Source: Planctomycetaceae bacterium (GTDB lineage: Bacteria > Planctomycetota > Phycisphaerae > SM23-33). Taken from it: a DNA stretch of 36,761 nt. The translations under genes and the position numbers were made by a program. The stretch spans positions 1 through 36,761 of the forward strand of contig JAJFVE010000115.1 of assembly GCA_021371965.1 (NCBI GenBank), given 5' to 3'. Numbering within the stretch: the first letter of the stretch is position 1; each line of letters begins with the position of its first letter. The notes below the pieces were generated by a model, which was not told where the DNA came from, did no database searches, and was given only the letters and a program-made list of their open reading frames with translations. Positions 33,500 to 36,761 of the stretch are shown here, one piece after another.

Positions 33500-35404
33500 G
33501 TGGCCAAGAAAAGTCCGCTTGAGAACGCGATTCGCCGCAACGATCCCGAACGTGTGCGACGGCTGCTTGCGGATGATCCTTCGGTCCTCGACGCGTTGAT
33601 CTACGATGAGGATCCGATCTTTCTGGCTATCAGTCTCCACCGCACGGAAATCGTCAGAGCGATGATCGAAGCCGGGGCGGACATAAGTACCACCGAATCG
33701 CTCTGCCGCCGCACGCCAATTCACGAGGCCGCCGCACGCGGCGACTACGAGACGGTTGATTTGCTGCTGGTCTACGGCGCCGACCCCAACGCCCGAGACG
33801 AACAGGGAAGAACGCCCCTGCACTCTTGCGTAGAATCTTACGCGGGGTGCGAGTCCGGGATCATCGGCTATCTCGTGTCGCGCGGCGCCGACGTCAACGC
33901 AAAGGATAACGGCGGCGCCACGCCTTTGCATGGCGCGGCGTTTCGCAGTCCCGAAGACGTCGATGCCCTGATCAAGGCCGGGGCGGACGTCAACGCGGCA
34001 GATCCTCGGGGCCTCACCCCACTCCACAGTGCGGCTTGGGGGTACAGTGAGGAACAGATCCGGCTTCTGGCCAGGGCCGGGGCCAATCTCGATGCGTCAA
34101 CCAAGGACGGCCTGACGCCGCTGATCGAGGCGATTGACCGGCTGACGCTGCGCGAGGCCCGACGGCTGGCCAAGGCGCCCGACAAGCGCGGGCGTGCTCC
34201 GAGACTCCTCAGCGCCGCGGAGGTGCTGCTCGATTGCGGTGCGGAGTTGGACGTGTATTCCGCCGCGGTGCTCGGCCGACTCAACCTCGTGCGGCGGTTC
34301 GTCGATGAGGATCCCGAACTTCTGCGGCGGCGGTTCTACCTGGGGCGCACGCTGCTGCACGCGGCGACGCGCCTGGCGCAGCGCCCGCTGATGAAGTTCC
34401 TCCTGGACCGCGGCGCTGATCCCGACACAAGCGACGATCAGGGAAGTACGGCCCTCGATACAGCGGCGTTCTGGGGTCACGCCCAGGCGCTTGAAATTCT
34501 TCTGAAGAAGAATGCGAGAACGGACACCGCGCCGTCGGGTAAGTACCCGCCGCTTCTTTGGGCCGCTGCCATGCGCAACCGAAGATCAGCGCTCAAGCTC
34601 ATCGAGGCGGGGGCTGACGTTCGCGCGGCGCTGCCCGATGGCCAAACGCCGCTTCATGCGGCAGCCGACAAGGGCCTCCTCGACGTGGCTCGCGAGTTGA
34701 TACGGCGAGGCGCGAACGTGAATGCGGCTGAGGATAGCGGCCGGACCCCGCTGCTGAACGCCCTTGACCAGGCCCACGACGACCTCGCGTGCCTGTTGAT
34801 CGAAAACGGGGCCAAGGTCTGCAGGGGCGGGAGAAACGTGTGGTCGCCGCTCCACGCAGCCGCGCGGTATGGATGCCTGCGCGCCGCCGAGGCCATGGTG
34901 TCGCGCGGGGCGCCTCTGGAGGCAACAGATCAGGATGGCGCCACGCCCATGCACCTCGCCGCCGGACAAGATGAGATCCGGATAATGGAAACGCTGGCCG
35001 CTGCGGGGGCAAAGATCGATTCTCGCGACAGCAACGGCCGCACGCCCCTGCACTATGCCGCATCCGAGGCCGTCGAATGGCTGATCCGGGCCGGAGCACA
35101 GGTCGAGGCTCGCGACAAGGACGGGCGTACTCCTCTGCACTACATGAGCCCATGGGTCCACGAGCCCGGTCTGGAGATCCTCCTGCGCCATGGCGCTGAT
35201 ATCAATGCCATGGACAATCAAGGCCGCACGGCGCTTCACATCGCCGTGGAAGACGGATGCCACGAGGGGATCGACGCGCTCTTAGAGCACAATCCCAGTG
35301 TCAACGCGCGTGATGACAGGGGATTTACTCCCCTTGGCTATGCCCTGCGGGGGCGTCGCCGGAAGATCGCCCAACTGCTTCGTCAGCATGGCGCTGTGGA
35401 GTGA
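33500..35404 (+). CDS. large ankyrin-repeat protein
   Basis: 634 residues starting at GTG 33500, fixed by AAGGAG (33488-33493) six bases before. Nearly the whole chain consists of ankyrin repeats, about 18-19 by eye. Clear ones include RTPLHSCVESYAGCESGI, QTPLHAAADKGLLDVAREL, WSPLHAAARYGCLRAAEAM and RTALHIAVEDGCHEGIDAL. One region near residues 215-250 departs from the pattern (LTLREARRLAKAPDKRGRAP). There is no signal peptide, membrane helix or enzymatic domain, so it is probably a cytoplasmic protein-binding scaffold. Bacterial ankyrin proteins have varied partners and none can be named here. A hairpin at 35441-35465 lies just after the gene. Confidence 0.93.
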   Translation: MAKKSPLENAIRRNDPERVRRLLADDPSVLDALIYDEDPIFLAISLHRTEIVRAMIEAGADISTTESLCRRTPIHEAAARGDYETVDLLLVYGADPNARDEQGRTPLHSCVESYAGCESGIIGYLVSRGADVNAKDNGGATPLHGAAFRSPEDVDALIKAGADVNAADPRGLTPLHSAAWGYSEEQIRLLARAGANLDASTKDGLTPLIEAIDRLTLREARRLAKAPDKRGRAPRLLSAAEVLLDCGAELDVYSAAVLGRLNLVRRFVDEDPELLRRRFYLGRTLLHAATRLAQRPLMKFLLDRGADPDTSDDQGSTALDTAAFWGHAQALEILLKKNARTDTAPSGKYPPLLWAAAMRNRRSALKLIEAGADVRAALPDGQTPLHAAADKGLLDVARELIRRGANVNAAEDSGRTPLLNALDQAHDDLACLLIENGAKVCRGGRNVWSPLHAAARYGCLRAAEAMVSRGAPLEATDQDGATPMHLAAGQDEIRIMETLAAAGAKIDSRDSNGRTPLHYAASEAVEWLIRAGAQVEARDKDGRTPLHYMSPWVHEPGLEILLRHGADINAMDNQGRTALHIAVEDGCHEGIDALLEHNPSVNARDDRGFTPLGYALRGRRRKIAQLLRQHGAVE

Positions 35405-35440
35405 CAGCTCGAACACAAACCCTGCATCGCACTGTGTGCT

Positions 35441-35465
35441 GATTCTGGAAGACACTTCCGGAATC
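35441..35465. terminator. hairpin after the ankyrin gene, possible terminator
   Basis: GATTCTGGAAG and CTTCCGGAATC form an 11-bp stem (one G-U in RNA) with a three-base loop. No T-run follows, so intrinsic termination would be weak. A TACAAT at 35480-35485 downstream could be a -10 for the next gene, without a good -35. Confidence 0.35.
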
Positions 35466-35520
35466 GAACCTGCCTTCTGTACAATCACCACGTTCGTTCT
35501 CGCTTTTCAGGAGCAGCAAG

Positions 35521-36156
35521 ATGCCATTCAAGGTCAACAGCGGCCAGACGTTTGTGTTCATCGGCGACAGCATCACCGACTGCGGGCGGCGGGCGCATGC
35601 GCGGCCGCTGGGTGATGGGTACGCGCGGCAGGTGGTCGACCTGGTGACCGCGCGGTATCCCGAGCGGAAGATCGACTTCATCAACGAGGGCATTAGCGGC
35701 AACACCATTATCGGCCTGCGCGATCGCTGGAGCGACGACGTGCTGCGCCATCGGCCGCACTGGCTGAGCGTCAAGATCGGCATCAACGACCTGCACCAGC
35801 ACCTCGGCGGCGGGCCGATCACGCCGGCGGTCTTCGAGACGACCTACCGCGACATCCTCACGCAGGCCCGCAAGCTCTGCAATCCCAGGATCGTCCTGAT
35901 CGACCCGTTCTACATCAGCGCCGACCGTTGGCCGGCGAGCTTCCGCACCTCGGTGCTCAAGGCCCTGCCCAAGTACATCGCCGTCGTGCATAAGATGGCC
36001 CGCGAGTTCAAGGCCGCCTCCGTCCGCACGCACGACCTGTTCCAGCAGCAGCTCCGCTACCGCCCCGCTGATGCCTTCTGCCCCGAACCCGTGCATCCGT
36101 ACCCGTCAGGCCACCTGGTCATCGCGCACGGAGTCCTTGAGGCCCTGGGCTGGTGA
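35521..36156 (+). CDS. SGNH/GDSL hydrolase
   Basis: 211-residue SGNH-fold esterase or deacetylase. ATG 35521 follows CAGGAG. The four blocks are visible: GDSIT with nucleophile Ser17, Gly60-Asn61 in GISGN, Asn89 in GIND, and His192 in VHPYPSGH. In most members an Asp lies three residues before that His (DxxH); here the residue is Glu189 (EPVH), which may still orient the His. No signal peptide, so probably cytoplasmic. Gene context with a secreted arabinofuranosidase-like enzyme five bases downstream suggests deacylation of plant- or algal-polysaccharide fragments. Confidence 0.9.
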   Translation: MPFKVNSGQTFVFIGDSITDCGRRAHARPLGDGYARQVVDLVTARYPERKIDFINEGISGNTIIGLRDRWSDDVLRHRPHWLSVKIGINDLHQHLGGGPITPAVFETTYRDILTQARKLCNPRIVLIDPFYISADRWPASFRTSVLKALPKYIAVVHKMAREFKAASVRTHDLFQQQLRYRPADAFCPEPVHPYPSGHLVIAHGVLEALGW

Positions 36157-36161
36157 CTGCG

Positions 36162-36761
36162 ATGCGTGCGGTGCTGATATCGTGTGCCCTGATGTTGGCG
36201 CCGGCGATGGCGGCCAGGGGCGCCGAGGTGCGAATCACTGTGGCCGCCGACAAGCCCGCCTGGACCATCTCCAAACTCCTGACGGGCATGCACACGGTGT
36301 ACGGCCATGAGCCCGACGCGCTGTGGGAGAATCCCCAGGTCATCCAGTGGCTCAAACAGGCCAAGGTCGGGACGATCCGCTATCCCGGCGGGACGGCCGT
36401 GCAGACCTGGCACTGGGATAACCCAAGCGGGATCAGTTTCGAGTCCGACAGTTGGGACCCGCACTACAAGGACACGCCGCGGGATCCTGACTTGTGGATG
36501 GACCTCGGCGAGTACATCGCGCTGTGCAGGAAGATCGGCGCCGAGCCGATGGTGGGCATCAACACCGGCTCGGGCCTGAAGTTCAAACGCCAGCGCGATT
36601 CGCTGCAATCGGCCCGGCGCCTCATCCAGCACTGCGTCGCCAAGGGCTACGGCGTCAAGCTGTGGTACATCGGCAACGAGTGTTACAAAGGATGGAGCGC
36701 CGAATCCTACGCCAAAGCCATCGACGAGTACGCCGCCGTGCTCAAGCGCGTCGACCCGAAT
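36162..36761 (+). CDS. alpha-L-arabinofuranosidase-like GH51/clan GH-A (3' end off window)
   Basis: The frame from ATG 36162 runs to the window edge (200 codons). A signal peptide (VLISCALMLAPAMAARG) predicts export. The barrel start shows features of GH51-type arabinofuranosidases: IRYPGGTAVQTWHWDN, EYIALCRKIGAEPMVGIN, and the acid/base Glu in WYIGNE (E173). The nucleophile region lies beyond the window. GH39 or another clan GH-A family cannot be excluded on the half seen. It lies five bases after the SGNH hydrolase gene, so they are probably co-transcribed. Confidence 0.83.
   Translation, partial: MRAVLISCALMLAPAMAARGAEVRITVAADKPAWTISKLLTGMHTVYGHEPDALWENPQVIQWLKQAKVGTIRYPGGTAVQTWHWDNPSGISFESDSWDPHYKDTPRDPDLWMDLGEYIALCRKIGAEPMVGINTGSGLKFKRQRDSLQSARRLIQHCVAKGYGVKLWYIGNECYKGWSAESYAKAIDEYAAVLKRVDPN

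Overview
The window is high-GC bacterial DNA, most likely from a planctomycete (Planctomycetota, probably class Phycisphaerae). This rests on a large MoxR / DUF58 / VWA operon of planctomycete style, a lone pseudopilin, a secreted toroid protein, a LeuRS with a long insertion near residues 155-250, several glycoside hydrolases, and many dispersed intergenic inverted repeats. The taxonomic call is inference; no marker gene was searched. There is no IS element, CRISPR array, rRNA or phage gene.

Layout. (1) 1-2218, minus: two tandem GH29 alpha-L-fucosidase genes. One runs off the left edge. The other is full length but carries an in-frame TAG at codon 58. (2) 2521-16775, plus: a nine-gene run made of MoxR ATPase, DUF58, a secreted beta-repeat protein, a BatA-type VWA protein, a second VWA/amidotransferase-like membrane protein, a DUF4175-like membrane protein, two tandem secreted coiled-coil paralogues with low-complexity linkers, and a secreted prenyltransferase-type toroid. 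(3) 16879-18776, minus: a WYL regulator, D-aminoacyl-tRNA deacylase, tRNA-Tyr and tRNA-Gly. A GT4 glycosyltransferase diverges from the regulator across a 26-bp palindrome. (4) 20136-28712, minus: GH78 alpha-L-rhamnosidase, hemL, leuS and a gluzincin-type peptidase, followed by a secreted TPR-like protein that ends at 29952. (5) 30266-36761, plus: a pseudopilin, an orphan VWA/amidotransferase-like membrane protein, a 634-residue ankyrin protein, an SGNH hydrolase and the start of a GH51-like arabinofuranosidase.

How it fits together. MoxR ATPases work with VWA proteins as chaperone-like or maturation machines. Here the ATPase, a cytoplasmic DUF58 adaptor, three membrane proteins with periplasmic-type domains and four predicted exported proteins are co-directional and tightly packed, which suggests one envelope-associated assembly. 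The DUF4175-like protein lacks the Gln/Gly-rich coiled-coil tail known from proteobacterial DUF4175 proteins. Such tails occur instead as the next two genes, so the module may be a split form. The glycoside hydrolases at both edges and in the middle point to degradation of fucose-, rhamnose- and arabinose-containing polysaccharides.

A strong secondary theme is the density of dispersed inverted repeats. At least eight kinds sit between genes, inside the operon, and in places within the ends of coding frames (the hemL C-terminus and the peptidase N-terminus). They affect start-site choice and may act as RNA hairpins.
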